NCBI RefSeq assembly: GCF_000196895.1
Contig: NC_014297.1
Location: 992,001 to 1,056,000, forward strand
Length of the DNA stretch: 64,000 bases
Direction of reading: 5' to 3'
DNA from: Halalkalicoccus jeotgali B3
Lineage (GTDB): Archaea; Halobacteriota; Halobacteria; Halobacteriales; Halalkalicoccaceae
Shown here: piece by piece, positions 13,892 through 23,202 of the stretch
How positions within the stretch are numbered: the first letter of the stretch is position 1
How the letters are laid out: each line of letters opens with the position of its first letter
The notes under the pieces: model-generated
Databases searched by the model: none
What the model was told of the DNA's origin: nothing
The model's input: the letters and a program-made list of their open reading frames with translations, nothing else
Made by a program: the position numbers and the translations under genes

Positions 13892-16099
13892 TCAGTTGGT
13901 CGTGACCACGCTGTACGGGTCGTGAACGGTCGTGTCCGTATGCGCTGTCACACTCGGGGCGTCGACCGGGCCCGTCCAGAGATCCGTGTAGGGCAGCCCC
14001 GTGAGGTCGATGTCAGCGTCCGAATCGACGTTCAGGAGTTTAACCGTCCCGCCAGTCGTATCCGATTCTCCGGCGACGATCGCGTCGAGACCCGTAGCGT
14101 CGATCTCGAAGTCCGTCCCGTCGAACTCGAAGTTGCCTTCCTCGAGAATGAGCGGTCCGATCCCGGTCTGGGCGTCGGCATGGACGCGAATGTCGCACTC
14201 GTCGAACTCAACCCGCCCGCGAACCGTCGCCGAGTAATTCGCGATGAACTCGGTCCCGATCGCCTTGATTGTCGAGTTGACGCCCGAGGAAATGATGCGC
14301 CCGCGCTGGAGCTCCCAGCGCCGGTCTTCGGTCCCACCGTGGTCGTCCATCGTATCGTCCGGGCCCCGGCAGTGAACCGACCCGCCAACCACAACCATCC
14401 GGCCGGCGACCTCGGCACCGTGAAACGAGAGGCCGTTCATCGAGACGCGAGATATCTGCGGATGGATGACCATCAGCGTATCACAGCCCGACCGGATGTC
14501 GGGCCCCCGGCGGACGCCCAGTGCTCGCGGTCGGACGAGCGCTATGTCAGTCGAGCCGTTGAAGTAGAACGGCTCGCCGCAAGACCCCGAGAGATTCATC
14601 GGCCTCTCCGCCCGAAGGTCCGCACCGACTGCGTTCATGTCGTCGCTCGTCGTCCAGACGTGCGAATCGAATCCGCGTGCGTAGACGTCCTGGATTCGTG
14701 CTCCCCGAGTCAGTCGCGTGCCGATGATGTGACGCGGCCCGCCGAGGACCTTCCCCACGCTTTCGTCGAACGTGGGCTCGTTGCGCGGGTAGACTTTGAG
14801 CCCCTGAATCTCGGGGAACTGGATCTGATTCTCGATGTGGGTCGCATACCAGTTGTCCTGGACGTCGTACCGGAGCGCCTTCGTGAGCTTGATCTCGCCC
14901 GTCGAGTCGTTGACCTCGGAGACGGTCGCAACGGTCGGCGTGTACGACCGATCCATCACCGAGCCAGCGGTATCGATATTCCGAACGACGATCCCGTCGC
15001 CGATATCGAATAGCCCTGGGTCGTCGATATACAGCGAGTCGGTGCCTCTCGGCGCACTCGAAGAAATTCCCGCTGTACTCCCGAGTTCGCCCCGGAAATA
15101 GAAGAGGGGTCGGTAGTGATTCTGATCGTTGGGATAGGCGAGCCCGTCGTGATAGTCCGATTCGATCCGCGCGCGGCGGGCGTCGATCGAGATCGCCTGC
15201 GTGATGCGGAGCTGATCCGCGAGGTAGTAAGTCCCGCTTCCGAAGACGATCTCGTCGTGCTCGTCACAGACGTTGTTCGCGAGGTCCTCGATCGCTGCCG
15301 ATGAGTCTTCGATACCAGTGGGGTCCGCGCCGTAGTCGTCGACGTGATACGATGCTCCGGTTCCATCGCCACCACTGCCGCCACCACTACCACCGCCGGT
15401 ATCGACGTTGCCCTGGATCCACCCGATCGTCGCGTACTCGTCCGTTTCGCTGGGGGGCGACGTTGCCCGGGCCGAGCTAAAGTACCCTGTCGCCGGATCG
15501 CCTTCGCTGCCGACCTGCCCACCTTCGTGACCCTGCGAGTCGTGCCCGCCGAGTTCCTGCTGGCGGACTCCGTCGGTCGGCTCCTCGGGCGGGTTCTCGA
15601 TCGATAGCGACTGCGTTGAGACATCACCGAACGTCGGATTGATGTCCGTAAAGCGGCGCAGGATGTCACCGTTCGCGATCTCACTAACACCGGGGTCGAC
15701 CCAGATCTCGCACAGCGGCGTCCCGTCGATCTCCTCGAACGTCGGTGGGGCCGGCCGCTTTGCCGTCTCAAGCCGGACGTACGATTCGCGAGGATGTTTC
15801 TCCTCTGGCGTGCCGTCGTTGACGATGAGCTCGTTACTCGCGTTGATCGAGAGGACGTCCCGTCGGGGATTGTCACTCGTGTTCTCGGGGATCGAGACTG
15901 GCTCGGCGTCGTGCTCCTGGAACGACCCGGCGACGGCGGCAATGCCCTCTGACACGGCAAGGGTATCCGCTTCGCCGACAGTCCCACTGCCGACCGAAAC
16001 CTCGAGGCCGGAGACCACGCCGTAGCCGGCGAAGGCCGCCGCGAGAACGCCGTAGTCGACCGCTTGGTACGCCTGATAATCGTCTAATGTGTATGGCAT
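13892..16099 (-). CDS. Tail fibre / tailspike with parallel beta-helix (paralogue 1)
   Basis: 735 residues. N-terminal attachment domain (to about residue 180) parallel to that of the next fibre. Then a short linker with SARATSPPSETDEYATIGWI and a Gly/Ser hinge (TGGGSGGGSGGDGTG), then a pectate-lyase-like start, YHVDDYGADPTGIEDSSAAI, EIVFGSGTYYLADQLRI, and a long beta-helix with PEIQGLKVYP, GARIQDVYARGFDSH, GLSFHGAEVAGRMVVVGGSV. The VDDYGADPTG motif marks phage tailspikes and pectate-lyase-3 domains. Likely the main host-surface-binding or depolymerising spike. It is the first of the large fibre genes after the baseplate-proximal appendage proteins. Confidence 0.87.
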   Translation of the reverse strand: MPYTLDDYQAYQAVDYGVLAAAFAGYGVVSGLEVSVGSGTVGEADTLAVSEGIAAVAGSFQEHDAEPVSIPENTSDNPRRDVLSINASNELIVNDGTPEEKHPRESYVRLETAKRPAPPTFEEIDGTPLCEIWVDPGVSEIANGDILRRFTDINPTFGDVSTQSLSIENPPEEPTDGVRQQELGGHDSQGHEGGQVGSEGDPATGYFSSARATSPPSETDEYATIGWIQGNVDTGGGSGGGSGGDGTGASYHVDDYGADPTGIEDSSAAIEDLANNVCDEHDEIVFGSGTYYLADQLRITQAISIDARRARIESDYHDGLAYPNDQNHYRPLFYFRGELGSTAGISSSAPRGTDSLYIDDPGLFDIGDGIVVRNIDTAGSVMDRSYTPTVATVSEVNDSTGEIKLTKALRYDVQDNWYATHIENQIQFPEIQGLKVYPRNEPTFDESVGKVLGGPRHIIGTRLTRGARIQDVYARGFDSHVWTTSDDMNAVGADLRAERPMNLSGSCGEPFYFNGSTDIALVRPRALGVRRGPDIRSGCDTLMVIHPQISRVSMNGLSFHGAEVAGRMVVVGGSVHCRGPDDTMDDHGGTEDRRWELQRGRIISSGVNSTIKAIGTEFIANYSATVRGRVEFDECDIRVHADAQTGIGPLILEEGNFEFDGTDFEIDATGLDAIVAGESDTTGGTVKLLNVDSDADIDLTGLPYTDLWTGPVDAPSVTAHTDTTVHDPYSVVTTN

Positions 16100-16117
16100 A
16101 TACGCTGATCACCTCTG

Positions 16118-16951
16118 TCAGTCCCACTCAAAGGCCGTCGTCGGCGGGATCTTCTCGGGGACGTCGATGTAGTAATGGCCACCCGGATTACCCCGAAAGC
16201 CGATCCCGTTCGGGGGGAGGGGATTGCTCTCGTCAGCGGCCATGTAGCCGAACTGCTGGGACGCGTCGCCGGTTCGGATGATCGGGCCGTCATTCTGGAA
16301 GTCGATGTCCGTCAGATACCACTTGCCGTCGACCGTCGGGATGCTCGAGACAGTATCCAGGACGTCACTGTTGTCCGAGCGCCGGAGGACCATGTCTGCG
16401 CCCGATCCAGTGCGGTGCTCGATTCGATACGTTTCAGGGTTCGCCTGTGTCTCGTTTTGCTGACAGACGTAGACCCAGAACTGGCCACTCGACCAGTCCA
16501 TATTTCGCCACCAGACGGCAAAGCGCTCACCAACCGTCGGAAGCGGGTTGAGCGAGTAGGCCGGAAACGTCCAGAATGCCGAGGTGTTCTGGAGGTCCAT
16601 CTCGAAGGCCCACCCGCCCCCGCGACCCTGACCGCTGACGGGCCGCTTGATCATCGTATCCGAATCAGAGCGCCAGTTCCCCGCAGTCCGATCCCAGGGG
16701 TCTTCGTTCGGCCAGTCGGCAAGCGGCTCACGAGCGCTTGAGGCGAGCCAGTACGTCCCGTCGACCGTCTCGATCACGTACGGGAGGTTTGCCTCCTCAC
16801 GAGGGACGGTGCGGATATAGCCTGTCTCTTGGGGCCCACCGACGACAGTCCCCTCCTCGTTGGCATCGAGATGATCGGAGTCGTAGGCGGTCGCCTGGAG
16901 GAGGGTATAATCGCTCTCACCGCCGAACAGGAACTCGCCGATCTTCGGCAC
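16118..16951 (-). CDS. Tail appendage protein, lectin-like beta domain
   Basis: 277 residues, beta-rich with many aromatics: YVIETVDGTYWLASSA, WAFEMDLQNTSAFWTFPAY, RFAVWWRNMDWSSGQFWVYV, KWYLTDIDFQNDGPIIRTG. The layout (jelly-roll sandwich, Trp-rich) suggests a concanavalin/LamG-type carbohydrate-binding domain. It lies between the short collar-like fibre at 16958 and the two tailspikes; a structural adaptor or receptor-binding role is plausible. Family not certain. Confidence 0.62.
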   Translation of the reverse strand: MPKIGEFLFGGESDYTLLQATAYDSDHLDANEEGTVVGGPQETGYIRTVPREEANLPYVIETVDGTYWLASSAREPLADWPNEDPWDRTAGNWRSDSDTMIKRPVSGQGRGGGWAFEMDLQNTSAFWTFPAYSLNPLPTVGERFAVWWRNMDWSSGQFWVYVCQQNETQANPETYRIEHRTGSGADMVLRRSDNSDVLDTVSSIPTVDGKWYLTDIDFQNDGPIIRTGDASQQFGYMAADESNPLPPNGIGFRGNPGGHYYIDVPEKIPPTTAFEWD

Positions 16952-16957
16952 CGTCGA

Positions 16958-17446
16958 TCACCCCTCGAAATCCGGGTCGTGCCGGATCGAGCCCGTGATG
17001 AGCTCACCGCCGTCCCACGACGCAACGGCGAAGTTCTCGACACGGTTGCCATCGCCGACGTCGAGGTTGCCTGTCATCGGGAGTGAGCCGTCTCTGAGCA
17101 GGTAGTCTTCGAGCATCTCGTCGATGTCGTTCTGGCGATAGTACCGCGAGTCGTGATTGTGACTCTCGAAGGCGTTTTGGAGGTCGTTATGGGACTGTTG
17201 AAGGGTCTCGAGGTCGGACTCAAGCTGGTCGATCCGCTCAAGAGCCGCCCCCAGTGCGGCGTTCAACAGCTCGTGGTTCGTCGTTGTCGACGAGTTATGG
17301 TCATTGTCGGTACCGGCATCGGGCTCCTTGCCGGGCTCGTACGCTGCCTCTTCGGGATCGGCAGGCGCTTCGCCGAGTGAAGGCCACGGATAGCCCTCGA
17401 GATCGACTGCGCCTCCCTCGGTGGTCGTGCGTGCTCTCTCTGGCAT
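16958..17446 (-). CDS. Short tail fibre with coiled coil and fibre repeat
   Basis: 162 residues. A disordered N-terminus, then a coiled coil (ALERIDQLESDLETLQQSHN) followed by the fibre-type motif HNHDSRYYRQNDIDEML and DGSLPMTGNLDVGDGNRVENF. The YYRQNDIDEML-like and LPMTGNLDVG motifs recur in phage tail-fibre shafts. It is probably the stalk that joins the baseplate protein encoded just upstream (17486) to the distal fibres. Confidence 0.8.
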   Translation of the reverse strand: MPERARTTTEGGAVDLEGYPWPSLGEAPADPEEAAYEPGKEPDAGTDNDHNSSTTTNHELLNAALGAALERIDQLESDLETLQQSHNDLQNAFESHNHDSRYYRQNDIDEMLEDYLLRDGSLPMTGNLDVGDGNRVENFAVASWDGGELITGSIRHDPDFEG

Positions 17447-17485
17447 GGTTGTAGTAAGGGTCGTATCGAACGTCTGGAACGGTCG

Positions 17486-18373
17486 TCAGCGGTTATACCG
17501 CGACTTGTACGGGGCTTCGTTGTATCCGCGCGTGTGCAGCGTCGGGTCGTCGTCGCTCGCCGGCCGATGGCGGAACGGGTCTTCGATCGTCAACTCGACT
17601 TCGACGCCGGCCGCCGCAGCGCCGAGGACGTACTCGCGCAGCTCCTCGCGCTCGACCGGAGCCTGATCCAACAGTGGGGCGTCGAAGTCCACGACCATCG
17701 TCGCAGGGACCAGATCGAACGGTTCGGAGATGCGGATCTGTTCGCGATCGGTATCCAGGAGGACGGCGAGCATCTGGCGGATCTCGTCGATCGTCCCGCC
17801 GCTTACGCGCTTGAGGAACTCCGCTTTGATCCGGATTCGGTAGGGGTCGTCGCGCTCATCTTGTCGTCGCGGCGTTAACACGAGCGCCCCGATTCGATCG
17901 AGTTGCCGGCCACGGGCGAGATCGACGTATCGCTCGGCGAGCATCTCGTTCCGCATCGAAACCATCGCCTGCGCCATCTCGGAAAACATCCCGACGAGCG
18001 CCCCGAACTCCGTCGCCTCGTAGGTCCCGTCAGTTAGTCGTGGCGTCCGGAAGGGGGCCTTGAGATAGGACTCGAGGCGCTCGCGCTCGCTGATGGAGTC
18101 ACGCGTCGGCGAGACCGTCCCGATCAGATCGGGATACTGCGCCGCAAGCGTCGCGCCGCGGGAGTTCCCGACGACGTCCGTCTCTCCTTCGAGGGTGGCG
18201 ATGGCCGTGATGCGGCCCTGCATTGACGCATGCCCTGATTCGCCGACGGCCGCAGCGCCGACTCGGGCGTCGCCTGCCACGAGGCCGATATCGAACGGGT
18301 ACTCCGTCGATGGCTGGTACCCCTCGTCACCTCCGTATCGGGCCTCTCCGTACCGGTCTTCTCCTGCTCGCAT
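17486..18373 (-). CDS. Baseplate wedge / tail protein I-like
   Basis: 295 residues. Position directly after baseplate J and sequence features (YLKAPFRTPRL, LARGRQLDRIGALVLTPRR, RIRIKAEFLKRVSGGTIDEI, EQIRISEPFDLVP, a beta-alpha C-terminal domain) match the tail protein I / YmfQ group that sits between gpJ and fibres. It likely forms part of the baseplate wedge to which fibres attach. N-terminal Arg/Tyr-rich segment (RYGEARYGGDEG) is unusual. Confidence 0.7.
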   Translation of the reverse strand: MRAGEDRYGEARYGGDEGYQPSTEYPFDIGLVAGDARVGAAAVGESGHASMQGRITAIATLEGETDVVGNSRGATLAAQYPDLIGTVSPTRDSISERERLESYLKAPFRTPRLTDGTYEATEFGALVGMFSEMAQAMVSMRNEMLAERYVDLARGRQLDRIGALVLTPRRQDERDDPYRIRIKAEFLKRVSGGTIDEIRQMLAVLLDTDREQIRISEPFDLVPATMVVDFDAPLLDQAPVEREELREYVLGAAAAGVEVELTIEDPFRHRPASDDDPTLHTRGYNEAPYKSRYNR

Positions 18374-18379
18374 ACCCGA

Positions 18380-18835
18380 TCACCCCGTCTGTGTGATCGA
18401 GCCGGCGAACGAGAGGGTCAGGAGGGCGTCGAGATCGCGATCGCGACGGGTACCGTTTTGGTCCCGTAACGGCGCCGCGCCGATGAGGTGCATCTGGGCG
18501 ACATCATCGGTCAGGGCGGCGAACTCTGCAGCGACAAACCAGGCATCGCTGATTCCGGTGGTGTTCGTCAGATCGAACTCCTGCTCGGCAAATGAGAGCC
18601 GCCAGTCGCCGTTAGCGTTCGCCTCGAGCGTGACGGCCTCACCGTCGAGTGCGTAGGCCAATCGAGCGTACTCGCCGGTCTGGGGCTCGCTCGTGATTGC
18701 ACTCAGGTCGTCTGCATCTGAGAGACGGTCGGCAACGTCGTCATACAACCCGATCTCGAGCGTCGTTACTGCCGACAGGTCGCCGTAGGCCCGACGGACC
18801 ATGTACTCCTTGCCGTAGTTTGAGAGTCCTATCAT
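18380..18835 (-). CDS. Minor tail/baseplate protein, unassigned
   Basis: 151 residues, beta-rich: MIGLSNYGKEYMVRRAYGDL at the start, LEIGLYDDVADRL, ISDAWFVAAEFAAL and ALLTLSFAGSITQTG at the end. Start and stop lie within 3-7 bases of its neighbours baseplate J and I. Similar small proteins are found at this position in phiCh1-like viruses; precise role unknown. Confidence 0.6.
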   Translation of the reverse strand: MIGLSNYGKEYMVRRAYGDLSAVTTLEIGLYDDVADRLSDADDLSAITSEPQTGEYARLAYALDGEAVTLEANANGDWRLSFAEQEFDLTNTTGISDAWFVAAEFAALTDDVAQMHLIGAAPLRDQNGTRRDRDLDALLTLSFAGSITQTG

Positions 18836-18838
18836 GAG

Positions 18839-20221
18839 TTACACCGTCTGGATCGTGATATTATCGGGCCCTGTCACGGCGAGTTCGGCGTCACCGATCG
18901 CCACTGAGGAGGTCCCCGTCGGAGAGGGGTCCGTTCCGATGTGGATGTAGTTGTACTCGTTCCAGCCCGGAACGGAGTCGTCGAGGATGTCCCCCAGTAT
19001 CCAGTGATAGTAGACGTCCTCACCGATCTCAGTCCCCCGATAGCGCTCGCCGTTTAGCTCCCCGCCGATCCGGCTGACGATGTTCTCGACGAGCTGGTCG
19101 ATCCCGTCGTACGGGAACTGGTCGGTCGTCTCTAACTCCGCGCTGACGTAGATCTGAATCTTCTCTGCAGGGTCGAACGCCAGCCCGTCGCCGTAGTCCT
19201 CGCCGGTCGCCTGCGTCGCGACGCCGCTGTACTCGCCGACTGACTGGATACCGCCAGCCCGCGTCTCGTAAATCGCCTGGATTACCTCATCACGTGCCGG
19301 CGGGGTATCCTCTTCGAGGGCGACGATCGGCCTGAACTGTCGACCCGAGTAGGTCCCGTCACCGTTGTCGACGATCGGGAGCTCCTCCTGGACGGTGACG
19401 CTCTGGACGATCTCGCCATTACCGCCGTTTCGAATCGACGCCTCGAGTGCGTCGACCGTCGCCCGGCCGCCGAACGCCAGGCTTGCCTCATATCGCCGGC
19501 GGAACTGCGTGTCGGTCTCGCGATCGCGACCGGATACGAAGTTGTACGGAGTGCCATCCGCGCGTTCGCCCGACCCGCCAGTCGGAAGTGGGTTCGTGAC
19601 CTCACCAACGCCGAGAATCGGATCGATAATGCGCTCGATCGTCCCCGCGTCGACGTTCGTCGCAGCGCCGATCTGGTCGTCGTCGAGATCCGCCGTCTGA
19701 TCGAGCGGGTCGACGGCCCGGATCGGGACCTGTCTGACTTCTGACTCGCCCTCGCGAAGCGTCACGGGCTCGGTCGTCTCGAAGATGATCTCCTCAGTCT
19801 CCTCGTCGGCGCGCGTCGCGACGCGCGTTCGGGCCTGGATCAGCCGATCGTTCGACACCGTGCCGTTGGCGGCGGTGAACGCCACCTCGCCGGTCGCCTC
19901 GCGGCGTTCGAGTCGGCGGAACCCAACGATCTCGAGAAGGTAGTCGAGTTGAGCATCCCGAGCATGCGAGTAGTATCCCGCATAATAGAGCGCCTCCAAG
20001 GTCTCGAAATAGGTGTACGTCCACAGCACCGCCATCTCGACGTACTGCAGCTCGGCCTCGGAGACGGCGGTGATCTGCTTGCCGAAGCGGTCCTCGGCTT
20101 CCCGGACGAACACTTCCCAGATGTGATCGACCGGAGGGCGCTGGAAGCCCTGCCGCGTAACGCCGTACTCACTGAAGAGGTCGGTGATTCCGAAGCCTTC
20201 GTTGTCAGGGATCGCGCTCAC
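18839..20221 (-). CDS. Baseplate J-like protein
   Basis: 460 residues. Baseplate J family of contractile tails: features FTAANGTVSNDRLIQARTRV, the central DLDDDQIGAATNVDAGTIERI (the characteristic GA-x-NV...I block), NPLPTGGSGERADG, and the conserved GRDRETDTQFRRRYEASLAF followed by SIRNGGNGEIVQSVTVQE. Forms the outer wedge of the baseplate. Its start overlaps the stop of the gp25-like gene (ATGA-type). Contractile tail assignment rests partly on this gene. Confidence 0.9.
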   Translation of the reverse strand: MSAIPDNEGFGITDLFSEYGVTRQGFQRPPVDHIWEVFVREAEDRFGKQITAVSEAELQYVEMAVLWTYTYFETLEALYYAGYYSHARDAQLDYLLEIVGFRRLERREATGEVAFTAANGTVSNDRLIQARTRVATRADEETEEIIFETTEPVTLREGESEVRQVPIRAVDPLDQTADLDDDQIGAATNVDAGTIERIIDPILGVGEVTNPLPTGGSGERADGTPYNFVSGRDRETDTQFRRRYEASLAFGGRATVDALEASIRNGGNGEIVQSVTVQEELPIVDNGDGTYSGRQFRPIVALEEDTPPARDEVIQAIYETRAGGIQSVGEYSGVATQATGEDYGDGLAFDPAEKIQIYVSAELETTDQFPYDGIDQLVENIVSRIGGELNGERYRGTEIGEDVYYHWILGDILDDSVPGWNEYNYIHIGTDPSPTGTSSVAIGDAELAVTGPDNITIQTV

Positions 20222-20742
20222 AATTGCGCTCCTCCGAGGCGTTCAGTCGATCGCTCTCGACCGCTCTGGAACCCATCACGAGTCATCCGTCCACGGAGTT
20301 GTGTCGCGAACTCGACCGGCGTCCCGTCGGCGAGGTACACCGTGATATGGACTTCGACGTCGTCCCGATTTCCGGCGGTCCGGTCGAGCTCGATATCGCC
20401 TGGCGCGAGCCGGGCAACGCGACTGTCGGCGTCCGGCCCGATTGCCTCGATGATTGCCTCCTTGGCAAGCGCCTCGGACGTCCCGAGCAACTTCGACCTG
20501 TCGAGTCCGTACTCCGGTCGGAAGGGATCGGTCCCACTGGCTCGATGGAAATCCTCGTCGTATCGATCCTCACACGGGGTGAGCAACGTTCGGACGAGTT
20601 GCTCGGCGACCATCTGCGGGCCACGGAGCACCCGAACGCGGTTCCGAGCGTCTCGACGGAAGTCACCCGAGACATGGTCGAAGCCCATCGCCTCGCCGTA
20701 GCTATCGCTTGCTTCGTCGTAGCTGTTGTAGACGTCTCTCAT
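20218..20742 (-). CDS. Baseplate wedge protein, gpW/gp25 family
   Basis: 174 residues. Matches the gp25/W group of baseplate wedge proteins by the segment VRVLRGPQMVAEQLVRTLLT followed by DEDFHRASGTDPFRPEYGLD, and the later DSRVARLAPGDIELDRTAG and VEVHITVYLADG beta hairpin. In T4 gp25 and P2 gpW this protein starts sheath polymerisation. Overlaps baseplate J by 4 bases. Confidence 0.82.
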   Translation of the reverse strand: MRDVYNSYDEASDSYGEAMGFDHVSGDFRRDARNRVRVLRGPQMVAEQLVRTLLTPCEDRYDEDFHRASGTDPFRPEYGLDRSKLLGTSEALAKEAIIEAIGPDADSRVARLAPGDIELDRTAGNRDDVEVHITVYLADGTPVEFATQLRGRMTRDGFQSGRERSTERLGGAQL

Positions 20743-20753
20743 CGTTTGTCAGG

Positions 20754-21815
20754 TCAGGGGTAGATCGTATCGGCCGCTTCGTCCGCCGGGACCCAGATCT
20801 TGAGTTCTTGGTCTTCGGTATGCCAGAAGATGTGCATCGGAAGCCGGCGCTCGCCGATCTCGTCCTCGATCGCATCAAGGTCGACGTAGGCCGGATTCGT
20901 CGGGTCCGTCACGGCTGGATCGGGATCCATCTCCCGGCGCTCGGGGACTAACCCACGAAGCTCGAAGAACCCGCAGTTGAGCGGGCCCTGTAGCCGCGCC
21001 GTGTCGGGATTCCGGTACTCGGTCTGGGAGGTCTCGCTCGGATCGACGATCGGCGCAACGGGCTCGTCGACGCGATCATACGGCCGGGGGTCGTCGGGAT
21101 CCGTGATCTCCGATTCGGTGTCCTCCCGGTAAGCATCGCGATCGCCGATCGATGCCCGTCCGTCGAGGGTCGCCTCGCCGCGCTCGTCGACGGCGATCGC
21201 GCCGGTCGGGTCGGTTGCGAACTCGTTGAGTGTATCGGGGAGTTGGATCGACGCCTGCTCGTCATCGACGAGGATCTCCGATGTCTCGCCGTCCGAGCGG
21301 GCGAACTCGATCCGGACCTGTCCATCGCTCACTTCGATCTCGTGGCCCTGCGGATGGCGCACGAAGACATCGCTTTCCTCAGTGACGTTGATCTCCGCTC
21401 CTCCGGGAAATCGATACAGGTACTCGAGAGGATCGGTCCCGAGATCCTCTTCGTCGTCGAACCAGATCCCGGGGATGAACAGGCCATCCTCGAACTCGTG
21501 ATCGCGACGCTTCGAGGGCCGCTCGAGATACTCCGACGTCTCGATCTCCTCGGGCGTCGGGCGATCCGGTACGAGTAAGAGCCCCTTCTTCGGCACCTCG
21601 ATCGGGTGTTCCTCGCCCCATCCATCGCCCGCCGACGTCCAGATGATCGGAACGTCCTTTGCCGACTGTTGCTCGTCATGGGCGTTGTGGACGAGGCCGC
21701 GATTCTTTCCGTCGGTGAGCTGCTCGAGGATCGCCCACTCGGCGAAGTACTTCTCCCGACGGACGCGTTCGGTCCCGCGAGCGAGGTCTTCTGCGACGTT
21801 GCTTAGGTCTACCAT
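20754..21815 (-). CDS. Baseplate central spike, gpV-like
   Basis: 353 residues. N-terminal region resembles an OB-type domain (GKNRGLVHNAHDEQQSAKD, VPIIWTSAGDGWGEEHPIEV), followed by an extended beta structure DVFVRHPQGHEIEVSDGQVR, IEFARSDGETSEILVDDEQA typical of the triple-stranded spike of P2 gpV/T4 gp5. Unusual is the long C-terminal part (from about 250), with ARLQGPLNCGFFELRGLVPE and a terminal beta domain, absent from short spikes. No lysozyme domain seen. It would pierce the cell envelope on contraction. Confidence 0.7.
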   Translation of the reverse strand: MVDLSNVAEDLARGTERVRREKYFAEWAILEQLTDGKNRGLVHNAHDEQQSAKDVPIIWTSAGDGWGEEHPIEVPKKGLLLVPDRPTPEEIETSEYLERPSKRRDHEFEDGLFIPGIWFDDEEDLGTDPLEYLYRFPGGAEINVTEESDVFVRHPQGHEIEVSDGQVRIEFARSDGETSEILVDDEQASIQLPDTLNEFATDPTGAIAVDERGEATLDGRASIGDRDAYREDTESEITDPDDPRPYDRVDEPVAPIVDPSETSQTEYRNPDTARLQGPLNCGFFELRGLVPERREMDPDPAVTDPTNPAYVDLDAIEDEIGERRLPMHIFWHTEDQELKIWVPADEAADTIYP

Positions 21816-21830
21816 GATGTACGAAAAGCC

Positions 21831-22748
21831 TCACTGCACGGGATGATACCGGGCCCCAGTCCCACCCTCCTCGACGAGGCGATACTCGCCGTCGGTCGGG
21901 ACGAGCTCGCCACTCATCGTATGACTTCCCGATTCGGTCGACGAGTCGAGCGTGTAGTGGGCCACTCGATAGGCACCGGCGTGCTCGGTCGACTCCAGTG
22001 GGACGAGAGCATCCTTCTCGATCAACGGATCGATTAGCGCCTCGAACTCGATGTTCGACCCACCCTCGGACTTCTTCTGCGTCCCTTCGGCCTCTTCGGC
22101 CCGGATCAGGTTCCCCTGCTCGCCAGACACGAGAGCGTTGATCTCGACCGGAGCGCTCGTGGCCTTCGGAAGGAAGTGTAACGTCCCGGCGATGGCGTAC
22201 CATTCGTACTCTTCATCGCCGAGTTCGCCCGCCTCCTCGACGAGGCGATCGAGGGCGTGTTTGAGCGAATGCTTCTTCGAGATCGACCAGCGCTCGTCGA
22301 GCGTTCCACCGGGGGTATCGATCTGACCGGCCGAGATGCCCGCCATCGAGGCGATGTCTCGGACGACCATCCCGATGTCGGGCGATTCCCAGGTTCGCGT
22401 TCGGTATCGCCCCCGGATCGCTTTCTCTGACTCGTCGGGTCCAGAGATCGTGTAGGACGTATCCGCCTTCTCACTCTCCGGGCTGGCCTTCTCTTCGATC
22501 GTACCGAAGAAGACTGTCCGAACAGGCCCGTCCCGATAGCCCAGCTTGATTCGGAAGGGGTCGCCCTCGTCGATCGCCTGCCACGAGTCCCAGCTGATGT
22601 TCCAGATCGCAACGGTCGCCGACAGGCCATCGTCTTCGCTGTGGCTGACCTCGATCTCCATGCGGACGTCCTCGGGCTGACCGGCGGCCCGGACGGTCCA
22701 CGCCGAGGTCGCTAGCTCTCGGACTTGCTGAAAGGCGTCGTAGCCCAC
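21831..22748 (-). CDS. Baseplate hub protein, gpD/late-control-like
   Basis: 305 residues. Hub protein of the gpD/XkdQ/gp27 type: early beta domain with VSHSEDDGLSATVAIWNISW and RIKLGYRDGPVRTVFFGTIEE (the GY...G...VF.G.I pattern of hubs), then a helical insertion IGMVVRDIASMAGISAGQID and DERWSISKKHSLKHALDRLV, followed by beta domain YEWYAIAGTLHFLPK. It bears the spike encoded just downstream and connects to the tube. Confidence 0.78.
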   Translation of the reverse strand: MGYDAFQQVRELATSAWTVRAAGQPEDVRMEIEVSHSEDDGLSATVAIWNISWDSWQAIDEGDPFRIKLGYRDGPVRTVFFGTIEEKASPESEKADTSYTISGPDESEKAIRGRYRTRTWESPDIGMVVRDIASMAGISAGQIDTPGGTLDERWSISKKHSLKHALDRLVEEAGELGDEEYEWYAIAGTLHFLPKATSAPVEINALVSGEQGNLIRAEEAEGTQKKSEGGSNIEFEALIDPLIEKDALVPLESTEHAGAYRVAHYTLDSSTESGSHTMSGELVPTDGEYRLVEEGGTGARYHPVQ

Positions 22749-22750
22749 CG

Positions 22751-23200
22751 TTACACCTCGACAGGTTCGTCCGCGTTCTCGTCAGTGTCGAGCTGTCGGG
22801 CAAGCCAGGCATCGAATCCGGGCGACCCACGTTCGGGAAGGGCGATCAACTCCACCTCACTCCCGAGGTTTGCGGGCGTGATCCGGCGCTCTCGTCGCGA
22901 GAAATCGACGAAGAGAAACGAGATCCGGTCGCGAAACGTGTACGGGTCGGCGTATCGGACGGGTTGGCGCTCGACGATCGTGGCGTCATCCATCCGTCCT
23001 GCGAGCTCGACAGTCCAGATCCACGCGCCCCCATCCCCGAACGATTCGTTCCATTCGAAGAGAAGAGTGAATGGCTGGCCCGGCCATGCTGGATGGTCGC
23101 GGACCGTTCGTTTGACCGGCCGCTTATCGGAGAGTCGTCCATCCGGGAGGGGAATCGCATCCCACTCCGTAACGTCGTACGTCTCAGGTTCGTTCGGCAT
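22751..23200 (-). CDS. Tail/baseplate protein of unknown role
   Basis: 149 residues, beta-rich: GQPFTLLFEWNESFGDGGAW, TVELAGRMDDATIVERQPVR and TFRDRISFLFVDFSRRERRI. Located between the hub gene and the 204-residue gene with 2-base gaps on both sides, so part of the baseplate-hub module. No family recognised. Confidence 0.58.
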   Translation of the reverse strand: MPNEPETYDVTEWDAIPLPDGRLSDKRPVKRTVRDHPAWPGQPFTLLFEWNESFGDGGAWIWTVELAGRMDDATIVERQPVRYADPYTFRDRISFLFVDFSRRERRITPANLGSEVELIALPERGSPGFDAWLARQLDTDENADEPVEV

Positions 23201-23202
23201 GA

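Noticed and set aside
13889-15013. Rightward open frame of 374 codons over the tailspike
   Set aside because: Antisense to a clear beta-helix protein; Arg/Val-rich with no motif.
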